64,000 nucleotides of DNA, taken from the NCBI GenBank assembly GCA_017798145.1, contig CP059069.1:3085226-3149225 (forward strand), given 5' to 3'. Made by a program: the position numbers and the translations under genes. Source of the DNA: Akkermansiaceae bacterium (GTDB taxonomy: Bacteria; Verrucomicrobiota; Verrucomicrobiia; Verrucomicrobiales; Akkermansiaceae). This document shows positions 25,857 through 34,225 of the stretch, one piece after another; the stretch's first letter is position 1, and each line of letters starts with the position of its first letter. Below the pieces are notes generated by a model. The model had not been told where the DNA came from. It was given only the letters and a program-made list of their open reading frames with translations, and ran no database searches.

Positions 25857-26789
25857 ATGAAGGTTCTGCTCTCTTTTTTACTTCTGCTTACGATCGCCTC
25901 AGCAGACGAGCGCCCGCTTCCCAAGGTGAAGCACATGATCGACACACACATCCACCTCTACGATCCAACCCGGGAAGACGGTATCCCTTGGCCGCCGAAG
26001 GATGATGAAGTGTTGTACAAACCGCATCTCCCCGAGGAATTCAAGGAAGTCTCAAAACCCACGGGTCTCACAGGCGTGATCATTGTCGAGGCCAGCGACC
26101 GCCCCGAAGACAACCGTTGGGTGCTCGATCTTGTGAAGGGCGACGACTATTTCATCGGGTTTGTCGGGAACATTGATCCCTACGCGGATGACTTCGCCGG
26201 GCAGCTGGCTGATCTTCGAAAGGATCCGCGAGTCGTAGGAATCCGCGCACGCAACGGCCAGGAGAAGAAGGCGATCGACTATGCCGACCCGAAGTTCCTC
26301 GCCAGCATGCGCGAGCTTGCGAAAAACGAGCTCAGTGTCGATATCCTCGTCAATGGGGGCGGGGTGGAGGCGGTTAAGCAAGTCGATCATCTCGCGCGCG
26401 CCATTCCCGAACTGCATATCATCGTAGATCATGTCCTTGGCTACGACTTCGACGGCAAGGCTGCCAATCCGGAGTGGGTCGCGGCTGTCGAGAAGCTTGC
26501 CGAAAACAAGAACGTCTGGTGCAAGGTTTCCGGTCTCTATCAGCGCAGCATCCCGCAGCCCGCGCCCCACACGCTGGATCACTATCGCAGTGTGCTCGAT
26601 GTCCTCTGGAAAAACCTTGGGGAGGAGCGGCTTATCTTCGGCAGCAACTGGCCGTGCACGAAGAACAGTGGCGACTATGCCAGCGTCGTGAAACTGGTGA
26701 ACGAATACTTTTCCGCCAAAGGGCAGGAAGCCTGTGAACGCTATTTCTGGAAAAACGCAGCCGAGGCCTACCGGCTGAAGCTCGATTGA
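25857..26789 (+). CDS. Secreted amidohydrolase_2-family TIM-barrel hydrolase
   Basis: The protein has 310 residues from the ATG at 25857 (MKVLLSFLLLLTIASA, signal peptide); the frame is open upstream without coding character. MIDTHIHLYDP gives the HxH metal site. IIVDHVLGYDF and the terminal LIFGSNWPC supply the later His and Asp positions of the COG3618 group. Relatives hydrolyse lactones or decarboxylate cyclic acids. The secreted form beside a sulfatase suggests a role in sugar-acid or lactone breakdown, which is inference. The stop overlaps the TTG start of the sulfatase. Confidence 0.8.
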   Translation: MKVLLSFLLLLTIASADERPLPKVKHMIDTHIHLYDPTREDGIPWPPKDDEVLYKPHLPEEFKEVSKPTGLTGVIIVEASDRPEDNRWVLDLVKGDDYFIGFVGNIDPYADDFAGQLADLRKDPRVVGIRARNGQEKKAIDYADPKFLASMRELAKNELSVDILVNGGGVEAVKQVDHLARAIPELHIIVDHVLGYDFDGKAANPEWVAAVEKLAENKNVWCKVSGLYQRSIPQPAPHTLDHYRSVLDVLWKNLGEERLIFGSNWPCTKNSGDYASVVKLVNEYFSAKGQEACERYFWKNAAEAYRLKLD

Positions 26790-28258
26790 GTTTCCGAACG
26801 AGAATCAATACTATCTCCCATAAGGCCGTGCTGCCCCGCTCCATCCTCGCTTTCCTCGCTCTCTCCATCCAGATCGGGACCGGAGCGGACAGGCCGAACA
26901 TCCTTTTCTGTTTATCCGATGATCAATCCTACCCGCATGCCAGCGCCTACGGCGAACCTGTGATCCAGACGCCGGTCTTTGACAGGGTTGCCCGCGAAGG
27001 GGTTCTGTTCACAAATGCGTATTGCGGATCCCCGTCGTGCACGCCATCGCGCGGCACGATCCTCGCAGGCCAGGATGTCTGGCGTCTCGGGCAGGGAGGG
27101 CAACTGTTCGGAACCCTTTCCGCTGAATATCCGCTCTACTCCGATCTGTTGGCCAAGGCGGGCTATCATGTGGGATTTATCGATAAGGGTTGGGCACCGG
27201 GCAACGTGCAGGTAGGCGGTCGCACCTCCAATCCCGCGGGGGAGAAGTTCAAGGATTTTGACGAGTTTCTCGATAATGCCGAGGAGGGGCAACCATGGTG
27301 TTTCTGGTTTGGCAGCACCGATCCGCACCGTGGCTATGAAAAAGGCAGTGGCATCCGTTCCGGAATGGATCCAGGGAAGGTGAAAGTGCCCGCTGTCTTT
27401 CCAGATACACCTGAGGTGCGCAGCGATCTCTGCGACTACTTTTTCGAGATCCAACGCTTCGATCAGAAAGTCGGGGAGATCCTGGATCGAGTTGCGAAGG
27501 CTGGTCAGCTTGGGAACACATTGGTCGTGATCACCAGTGACAACGGAATGCCGTTTCCTCGCGCCAAAGCAAACATGTATGACCTGGGAACCCGAATGCC
27601 GCTGGCCATACGTTGGCCGAAGCGTGTGCCCGGCGGGCGGGCGGTCGATGACTTCGTGAGTTTGATCGACCTGGCGCCGACCTTTCTGGAAGCTTCAGGT
27701 CTCGATGTTCCCGAAACAATGAACGGTCGCAGTCTCCTGGGTCTGTTAGAACCGGAAAAATCCGGTGTTGTTGAACCGGATCGAGATGCCGTTTTCAGTG
27801 GCCGTGAGCGCCATGCATGGTGCCGCGTCGAGGGTGCGGGCTATCCGATGCGGATGATCAGGACGCGTGATTTCCTCTACATCCGGAACTACGAACCTGA
27901 CCGTTGGCCTGCGGGGGACTATCGTGTCGTCACCAACGAAGGTCAGTATGGGGATGTCGATGCATCTCCTACAAAGACGATCATGCTCGGACGGAAAGAA
28001 ATTGATCCCGGTTTGTTCGATCTTTCGTTTGGCAAGCGTCCAGGCGAAGAACTCTACGACTGCCGGAGCGATCCATACCAAATCCACAACCTTGCGTCTG
28101 ACCCGGCCAAAAATGAGACCTTGCTCAAGCTAAGGGAAAGGCTGACAGCGCATTTGAAGACGACTGGTGATCCGCGTGAGACTTCGGGCAATTCCCCTTG
28201 GGACGCCTGGCCTTACTATGGGAGAAAATGGGCGCCATTGCCTGAAAACGCAGACTAG
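26786..28258 (+). CDS. Secreted sulfatase
   Basis: The protein has 490 residues from a TTG overlapping the amidohydrolase stop; an in-frame GTG at 26828 is an alternative and gives a cleaner signal peptide (LPRSILAFLALSIQIGTGA). NILFCLSDDQSYPHASAYG holds the metal aspartates. The formylglycine motif is complete: C85-T-P-S-R89. VVITSDNGMPFPRAKANMYDLGTRMPLAIRWP resembles the heparan N-sulfatase-like branch. It probably works with the amidohydrolase on an extracellular polymer. Its stop overlaps that of the convergent DUF1552 gene by two bases. Confidence 0.92.
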   Translation: MSFRTRINTISHKAVLPRSILAFLALSIQIGTGADRPNILFCLSDDQSYPHASAYGEPVIQTPVFDRVAREGVLFTNAYCGSPSCTPSRGTILAGQDVWRLGQGGQLFGTLSAEYPLYSDLLAKAGYHVGFIDKGWAPGNVQVGGRTSNPAGEKFKDFDEFLDNAEEGQPWCFWFGSTDPHRGYEKGSGIRSGMDPGKVKVPAVFPDTPEVRSDLCDYFFEIQRFDQKVGEILDRVAKAGQLGNTLVVITSDNGMPFPRAKANMYDLGTRMPLAIRWPKRVPGGRAVDDFVSLIDLAPTFLEASGLDVPETMNGRSLLGLLEPEKSGVVEPDRDAVFSGRERHAWCRVEGAGYPMRMIRTRDFLYIRNYEPDRWPAGDYRVVTNEGQYGDVDASPTKTIMLGRKEIDPGLFDLSFGKRPGEELYDCRSDPYQIHNLASDPAKNETLLKLRERLTAHLKTTGDPRETSGNSPWDAWPYYGRKWAPLPENAD

Positions 28259-29688
28259 GCCATCAACTCCGCCAGCGGTCCGCCTAGGTCGAGATGTTTG
28301 AGCTTGGAGTCTAGTTGTCCGAAGCTATCGGGAGCCTCCATTCCGGCTGCGTGCATGAAGGACAGGTAGAGGTTGGCGATGTCCTGTGGCCCGGCTTCCT
28401 CATATTTCGGATATTCGATGTAGCGTCCCATTTTCAGTTTGCCTGCCATCCCGCCGAGCAGGACGAAGGGCCAGTCGGCCATGCCGCCGTGGTGGTCGCC
28501 GCCGGCGCAGGACATGTAAACGATGAGGGTATTGTCCAGCATCGTTCCATTCCCCTCCGGGATACGATCGAGCTTTCGCGCCATTTCCTTGATGCCCTTG
28601 AGATGTAGTTTCTCCACCGCAGCCCTTGCTTCGAATCCGGTCATGCCGTTGGTGGCCTTGCCGTCCTGAAGGTGACCGAGATTGTGCACGGAATTGGTGA
28701 TGCCGAGTTCCGTGTATTGCACGCCCAAGGTATCGGGACGGAGGGTGATCACATTCGTCAGGCCGGTGACGAGCGAGGAAGTGGCCAACTCGAAGTAGGA
28801 TTCGATCCGGTGCTTCGGCTTCATGGAATCGTAGAGATCCGTCGGCTTTGGGGCGAACTTCCGGATCCTGTCGCTCAATGCGGCTTTCTTCCTTTCGATG
28901 TCCTGGATGGACTCGAACGAATCGAGATAAAGGGCGAACCTTTCCTTGTCTTCACCGGAGAGCTGTTTCTGGATCCGCCGGGCGTCGTCCGTCAGGAAAT
29001 CCATGAGATTCCCGTTCAGCGCCAGCTTGCTTTCGAGCTGGGCCTGCGTGCCTGTCGAGGCTCCGAACAATTCGACAAAGGCCTTGCGTGGCGAGGATTG
29101 GAATGGAACGGGAACCCCTGCCTTGTATGCGGAGATATTGGGGTAGCAGTAGCTTTCATCCAGTCCCATCCCGCCTTCAAGCAGCCGCCCGTTGGTTGCC
29201 AGCCCATACATCGGGTAGGGGCCGGTCGAGAGATGCTGGCCCAGCATGCAATCGATGGTGGGAGCCACAGCGACTTTCTCGGAGTTGTGGCACGAAAGGG
29301 CACCGTAGCCGGTGGTATGGTTCCCGCTGAAGCCTTCGCCGGAAAGGCTCTGGATTACCGTCATGCGATCCTTGAACTCATTGAGCAGCTCCAGTTTTTC
29401 CGGGAGCGCGTGATCGGCGAGCGAAACATCGACCAAGGGCCCGAGGCGCCGGGCCTTGTTGCCCAGTTTGCTTCCTTCGGTGGCACTGACGAAATGGTTC
29501 TCAAGCCCTTCTGGAACCATGTTGAACTTGTCTATGCCTGAGGATTTGACCACAAAGACGAATCGCTTTGGCAGGGCGCTCTCGACTCCCGCTGACTGCG
29601 CATGGAGGGACCGGATGAACGGAGCCATGGCAAGGGATGCTCCGCCGAGGGAGAGCCCTTTGAGAAATTCGCGTCGTTTCTGATACAT
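28255..29688 (-). CDS. DUF1552 protein, Tat-exported
   Basis: The protein has 477 residues. The N-terminus RREFLKGLSLGGASLAMAPFI is a Tat-type signal. The body has DUF1552 hallmarks such as NHTTGYGALSC, APTIDCMLGQHL, a long central LRPDTLGVQYTELGITNSVHNLGH and MLDNTLIVYMSCAGGDHHGGMADWPFVLLGG. The last part looks like the alkaline-phosphatase/DUF1501 fold. The function is not established. These proteins are found beside DUF1592 cytochromes, as here, where the genes are 21 bases apart in the same direction. Confidence 0.88.
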   Translation of the reverse strand: MYQKRREFLKGLSLGGASLAMAPFIRSLHAQSAGVESALPKRFVFVVKSSGIDKFNMVPEGLENHFVSATEGSKLGNKARRLGPLVDVSLADHALPEKLELLNEFKDRMTVIQSLSGEGFSGNHTTGYGALSCHNSEKVAVAPTIDCMLGQHLSTGPYPMYGLATNGRLLEGGMGLDESYCYPNISAYKAGVPVPFQSSPRKAFVELFGASTGTQAQLESKLALNGNLMDFLTDDARRIQKQLSGEDKERFALYLDSFESIQDIERKKAALSDRIRKFAPKPTDLYDSMKPKHRIESYFELATSSLVTGLTNVITLRPDTLGVQYTELGITNSVHNLGHLQDGKATNGMTGFEARAAVEKLHLKGIKEMARKLDRIPEGNGTMLDNTLIVYMSCAGGDHHGGMADWPFVLLGGMAGKLKMGRYIEYPKYEEAGPQDIANLYLSFMHAAGMEAPDSFGQLDSKLKHLDLGGPLAELMA

Positions 29689-29709
29689 GTTGATTCGTTG
29701 GTAAGCTTC

Positions 29710-32028
29710 TTATCGGCGATAAAGAAATGAATCGGAACTGAGTAAGGAAACCACCAATTCCTTGAAACTGCCATCACTATCCATATAGGCCTTCTCAGCC
29801 TCGACCAGTGTCCTGGAGTCGCTGAGCATTTCATTCCGGCCCATGAAGTAGCGGAATAGGTGACGGATGAACGACTGGCGCACGCGCTGCGATTTCCCGA
29901 GGCGATGGAGCATCTCCACGGCGTTTTCCACGTCCCCATCGACACCCGCTTCACCGGTGCCAGCAATGGTTCCGGTCGCATCGACTTTGCGGGCCGTGAG
30001 CTTTCCGTCTTCCAGCAAGCGTTCAAACGTCGCGTCTCTCCTCGTGACGATTTTCCCGTCTTCCCCGAAAAAATCCTCCGTCCGGTAGCGGCCCCAGTCA
30101 TCAAACATCTCGAAGGTCTCGCCCAGGGGATTGATCTTGTGATGGCAGTTCCAGCAGCGCTCTTCCCTCAGCAAGCCCATGCGTTCCCGCAGGGTCTGGT
30201 GGGGATCGACCGGAACCTTGGCATCGACGTCCGGGGGGACGTCCTGGAGTTTGCCGGCAAGGAGTTTCTCATACACCCAGATCCCGCGGTGGATGGGATC
30301 GTTCCCGTCGTTCACCGACCAGGCGGCGAGCCATGCGGGATGAGTGAGCAGTCCGGCACGTTGCTCGGAAGGCATTTCAAATGGCTGCTCGATGGGCCAG
30401 TTCCACTTCTGGGGCTCATTGCGCTTTGATTCCGGCAGGTTGTAGGGAGTGATGTAAATCAGATCCCCGATCCCGTGGGAGCGGTTCGAAAATGGAAACT
30501 CGGGATGAGGATTGATCCCCGCCTCCAATGCCGTCTTGAACTTCCGGACCTTGCTTTCCGCCTTCTCCCGAGCATCGGCAAGTTGTTTTTTCCGGTGCTC
30601 CGAATCATTCAGCCGTGGCGGAGCCTTGTCCAGCTGCTCGCGCTTCAGGGTTACCTGAGCTTCGACGTATCCCGGATCGAGGACTTCGGCGATCTGCTGT
30701 TCGTAGAATTCCCGCGCGTAGCCGTTGTCTCCCGGATGGGCGACGAAGTAGTCGTTGGTGGTGAGCAATTCGGCGATGACGTCCTTATCCTTTCTGAGGA
30801 TATGCTCGATCAGCATTCGTGCGTCGTTCATCAGCAGAGCGGTGTTCCACTGGGGGATTGCCTCGAGACGTTTCCGTTCATCGTCCTTGAACACATCCCC
30901 CGCGCGGTCGAATCCGAAAAACTGTTCGAAGAAGCGCATGATGCGGGGAACCTTGCGGTTGCTCCACGGGCCTTCTCCCAGTTGCTCATCCAGCATCTGC
31001 CTCACCACGTTGGCAGCGTCTTCCTTGTTGTTCAGCTTCCCGTTTTGGTAGGCGTCCCAGATCGGCTTCGATCGTTCCGGCAATTCATCGGTTAGGGCGT
31101 AGGTCAGCGTATAAACCATTTCCTCGGGAGAGAGATGGCGTCGACCGTGTTCGTCGACCCCGCCCAAACCGAATTCCATGCGGTAGACTGCTTCCGGGTT
31201 GAGGAAGATCGCTTTGATCATCGTCTTCAGGCCTGCGAGTTTTCCTCCCAACTTGATGTTCTCCTTCAGGAACGCGAGATACTTTGCCTGTTCCGCTTCG
31301 ATTGGCATGCGCCCAATGATACGGCGGAATTCCTGCTCCACCGTCCTGGCGAGAATCTCATCCGTGGGCATCGGCTCTTCGTCGGCGAAGATCTTGAAAT
31401 CACCTTTCTTCTCCCGCTCTTCAAGAAACTGTTCCGCATTGATCAGAACCATCTGGACCGTGCTCCGATCCGCTGTGGACGTCGCTGCGTAGTCACGGAT
31501 TCCCTTTTCCGGGGTTACGTAGGTGAACGGGCTGCGGGCTTTGCCAAATCCCCTCCGGTCAAAAATCTCGGGACTGTAGCGCCACAGGCGGGAAGGCGAA
31601 TACGGAGGGGTGTCGATTTCCCCGGAGAATAGTTTTTCATGGCTCACCCAGTTTCCGTATTCCGGGGCGAGGAGTTTCTGGCGGTAGGCCTCACCTTGGT
31701 CGGCGTCCTTTAGATTTCCCTCAATCCATTCGATGATTCGGTTCCGCTCTGCGGTTTCCGGCTGCTCTTCCTCCTCGGGAGGCATGTCCTCACTGGTGAG
31801 CTGGTCGAGGACATCAATCCACCGGTCTGCCGTGTCGGCATCGCTGAAATCAAAGCCGATATCATGCAGGGTGACCTTTCCCTTTTTCTTCTCAGTTCCG
31901 TGGCATTGGACGCAGTGGCTCTCCAAGAATGGCCGGGCGGGATTTGTGCTTTGGGCGAAGGCTGTCGCAAGGGATCCAAGCACAGAGAGCAAGCATGTCA
32001 GTCCGGGAGCATGCCGAGATTTGAGCAT
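29710..32028 (-). CDS. DUF1592/DUF1588-type planctomycete cytochrome c protein
   Basis: The protein has 772 residues from the ATG with complement at 32026-32028 (MLKSRHAPGLTCLLSVLGSLATAFA, signal peptide); the frame is open another 79 codons upstream. A haem c site HCVQCHGTEKKKGKVTLHD lies near residue 40. DUF1587/DUF1592 blocks follow, then DUF1588 with a second CxxCH (RCWNCHHKINPLGETFEMFDDWGRYR) and DUF1585 at the end (VRQSFIRHLFRYFMGR, LVVSLLSSDSFLYRR). This family is expanded in Planctomycetes and Verrucomicrobia and tied to secreted sulfatases and glycoside hydrolases. Electron transfer during polymer oxidation is a guess. Confidence 0.9.
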   Translation of the reverse strand: MLKSRHAPGLTCLLSVLGSLATAFAQSTNPARPFLESHCVQCHGTEKKKGKVTLHDIGFDFSDADTADRWIDVLDQLTSEDMPPEEEEQPETAERNRIIEWIEGNLKDADQGEAYRQKLLAPEYGNWVSHEKLFSGEIDTPPYSPSRLWRYSPEIFDRRGFGKARSPFTYVTPEKGIRDYAATSTADRSTVQMVLINAEQFLEEREKKGDFKIFADEEPMPTDEILARTVEQEFRRIIGRMPIEAEQAKYLAFLKENIKLGGKLAGLKTMIKAIFLNPEAVYRMEFGLGGVDEHGRRHLSPEEMVYTLTYALTDELPERSKPIWDAYQNGKLNNKEDAANVVRQMLDEQLGEGPWSNRKVPRIMRFFEQFFGFDRAGDVFKDDERKRLEAIPQWNTALLMNDARMLIEHILRKDKDVIAELLTTNDYFVAHPGDNGYAREFYEQQIAEVLDPGYVEAQVTLKREQLDKAPPRLNDSEHRKKQLADAREKAESKVRKFKTALEAGINPHPEFPFSNRSHGIGDLIYITPYNLPESKRNEPQKWNWPIEQPFEMPSEQRAGLLTHPAWLAAWSVNDGNDPIHRGIWVYEKLLAGKLQDVPPDVDAKVPVDPHQTLRERMGLLREERCWNCHHKINPLGETFEMFDDWGRYRTEDFFGEDGKIVTRRDATFERLLEDGKLTARKVDATGTIAGTGEAGVDGDVENAVEMLHRLGKSQRVRQSFIRHLFRYFMGRNEMLSDSRTLVEAEKAYMDSDGSFKELVVSLLSSDSFLYRR

Positions 32029-32154
32029 CCCCTTTAGACGGATGTTTTGACCGAATCTTTCATGCATGGATGGGGATAGGATGATGTGATGACAAACCCT
32101 CCGAAATGCCCGGCGGGGTTGCATACATAGCCCGCAGGTGGCAATCTCGCTGCG

Positions 32155-32544
32155 ATGTCCGATTCGATCCGTGCTGACAAATGGTTGTGGGCAACGCGTT
32201 TTTTCAAGACCCGCGCGCTGGCGGGTGAGATTCTCGCCGACGGCAAGGTGAGGCGGAACGGGCATGTGCTCAAGCGCGCCTCCTCAATACAGGTTGGCGA
32301 CGAGTTGCAGATCCCTTTCGTCGAGGGGCCGGGTTTCCGCGAGATCCTTGTGAAGGGTGTCATCGCGAAACGGGTCGGCGCACCCGAGGCGCAGGCCTGC
32401 TACGAGGACAGGACGAAGCCCGAAGTTTACGAGGCACTGAAAAGCTGGCAGATCGCGAAGCAGGAGGCTGCGAAAGGAAGACCGACGAAAAAGGACAGGC
32501 GCGCGATTGACCAGATCAAGGCTGCGTGGGAGTGGGACACCTGA
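32155..32544 (+). CDS. hslR: S4-domain RNA-binding protein (Hsp15-like)
   Basis: The protein has 129 residues and begins with the S4 domain IRADKWLWATRFFKTRALAGEILADGKVRRNGHVLKRASSIQVGD. A basic tail follows (KGRPTKKDRRAIDQIKAAWE). Hsp15 binds 50S subunits that carry a stuck nascent chain. Length and layout fit Hsp15 rather than a pseudouridine synthase. It is followed 49 bases later by the mutarotase gene. Confidence 0.88.
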   Translation: MSDSIRADKWLWATRFFKTRALAGEILADGKVRRNGHVLKRASSIQVGDELQIPFVEGPGFREILVKGVIAKRVGAPEAQACYEDRTKPEVYEALKSWQIAKQEAAKGRPTKKDRRAIDQIKAAWEWDT

Positions 32545-32593
32545 TGTTTATCGGATGGCGGATAACTCCAGGAGCCGTATCATCGCCCTAACC

Positions 32594-33433
32594 ATGAGCC
32601 TTCCCGCCTCCGTCCGTTTGTCCGATGCCGCTCCGTCGTATCCCGTTTTCGAAATAGATCATCCGACCTGCGTGGCTCGCGTGGCTCTGCACGGCGCGCA
32701 TGTGATGTCGTGGAAGCCCGTTGATGAGGATGAGGTCCTGTATCTTAGTCCGGATGCCGTTTACAAGGAGGGGAAGGCGATCCGCGGCGGGATCCCGGTC
32801 TGCTGGCCGTGGTTCAATGCGCACCCAACGAATCCGGAAATGCCGTCGCATGGCATTGCCAGGACGAGGTTCTGGGAGTTGGTGGAGGCAGGGGAGAGTG
32901 GGGAAGGGGTGGATTTGAAATTTGAGATGAGCGAGGGGATCTGGCATGCAACATTGACCGTGAAGGCAGGAGCGGAGCTGGAGGTGATGTTGGAAACGCG
33001 GAATCCGAACGAGATCCCCATCGTGGTTTCCGGCGCATTGCATTCCTATTTCGCGGTCTCGGATATCGAGCAGGTGCGGGTCGTGAACCTGGAGGGGGCG
33101 GACTACCTGGATACCGTTGGCACGCCCACCATGCGAAAGCAGACGGTGGCGCTTGGATTCGGAAGTGAGGTGGATTCGATCTACGATAGTTCTAGTAGTA
33201 TTCTCCTTGTCGATGATCTTTCCGGGAGAACAATCCTCATCGAGAAAAGCGGCAGCCCCTCCACGGTGGTCTGGAATCCCTGGGTGGAGAAAGCCGCCGC
33301 GTTCGGGGATTTGCCGGATGACGGGTATCGGAAATTCTGCTGCATCGAGGCGGCAATTGCGAACGACCGGGCGGTGATCGTGATGCCCGGTGAAACCCAC
33401 GTGCTGAGCACGCGGATCAGCGTCGAGGAGTGA
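32594..33433 (+). CDS. D-hexose-6-phosphate mutarotase (YeaD-like)
   Basis: The protein has 279 residues from the ATG at 32594; an ATG at 32555 in frame is possible. The aldose-1-epimerase fold is shown by VARVALHGAHVMSWKP, GKAIRGGIPVCWPWFNAHP and the catalytic His in PSHGIARTRFWEL. The late Glu lies in FCCIEAAIAN. It interconverts alpha and beta anomers of glucose-6-phosphate in the cytoplasm. Its stop abuts that of the convergent DJ-1-like gene. Confidence 0.88.
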   Translation: MSLPASVRLSDAAPSYPVFEIDHPTCVARVALHGAHVMSWKPVDEDEVLYLSPDAVYKEGKAIRGGIPVCWPWFNAHPTNPEMPSHGIARTRFWELVEAGESGEGVDLKFEMSEGIWHATLTVKAGAELEVMLETRNPNEIPIVVSGALHSYFAVSDIEQVRVVNLEGADYLDTVGTPTMRKQTVALGFGSEVDSIYDSSSSILLVDDLSGRTILIEKSGSPSTVVWNPWVEKAAAFGDLPDDGYRKFCCIEAAIANDRAVIVMPGETHVLSTRISVEE

Positions 33434-34183
33434 TCACTCGGCTTTTTCCAATGCTTCGAGCAGAAGCTCGGCGGCTTTCTTGGCTGAGGCCGGGTTCTGT
33501 CCGGTAACCAGGCGGCCGTCGCGGACGGCGTTCTCAGAAAAGTCCTCTGCTGTTTCGACCGTGGCTCCGGCCTTTTCAAAGGAGTCCTGGAGCAGGAAGG
33601 GCACGGTTTCGCTCAGCTTCACGGCGCTCTCTTCCGAGTTGGTGAACACCGCGGTCTTCTTCCCGGCGATGAGGAGTTTGCCATCGGAAAGCTTCACGTT
33701 CACCAGTGCCGCCGGGCCGTGGCAGACCGCGCCGACTGATCCGTTGTCTTCGTAAATGCTTACGGTGACCTTTTTCAACGATTCGGAATCGGGGAAATCC
33801 CACATCGCGCCGTGGCCACCGGCGAAGAAGATCGCGCCGTATGCCTTGGTGTCGACTTCGGAGAGGGCGATCGTCTTCTCGACGCCGGGCTTCTTCTCGT
33901 CCCCGTTGCCGAATTTTTTCCAGAACGAGGCGTTCGCCTCATCCTTGAGATCGAAGCTCTTGGGATCAAGCGGGGCGAAGCCGCCCTTGGGGCTGGCCAG
34001 TGTGACGGGGTTTCCGTTTTCCGTGAAAACCTCATAGGGATGCGCAGCTTCGGAGAGGAAGAAGCCCGTGAGTTTCCCGGAGTCGCCCAGTTTTGCGTGG
34101 TTGGTGAGAACCAGGAGAATAGGCGCTTCTTCCATTGCGCAAGATGTTGCGGCAAGGAGGAGTGAGAGAAACAAGGTTTTCAT
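33434..34183 (-). CDS. Exported DJ-1/PfpI-family protein (Hsp31-like)
   Basis: The protein has 249 residues from the ATG with complement at 34181-34183. The signal sequence MKTLFLSLLLAATSC may be a weak lipobox. ILLVLTNHAKLGDSGKLTGFFLSEAAHPYEVF matches the type-1 glutamine-amidotransferase-like fold of the Hsp31 branch. The nucleophile elbow is AVCHGPAAL (C154, H155), and an acidic E45 is well placed. Relatives act as glyoxalases or deglycases. The export signal makes this one unusual, and its substrate is unknown. Confidence 0.85.
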   Translation of the reverse strand: MKTLFLSLLLAATSCAMEEAPILLVLTNHAKLGDSGKLTGFFLSEAAHPYEVFTENGNPVTLASPKGGFAPLDPKSFDLKDEANASFWKKFGNGDEKKPGVEKTIALSEVDTKAYGAIFFAGGHGAMWDFPDSESLKKVTVSIYEDNGSVGAVCHGPAALVNVKLSDGKLLIAGKKTAVFTNSEESAVKLSETVPFLLQDSFEKAGATVETAEDFSENAVRDGRLVTGQNPASAKKAAELLLEALEKAE

Positions 34184-34225
34184 CCCAGCCAATAGCCCGC
34201 GATGGAAAAAAGGCAAGGATGCGAA

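Noticed and set aside
28672..29541. 289-codon plus-strand frame inside the DUF1552 gene
   Set aside because: Antisense shadow of a gene with clear family motifs.
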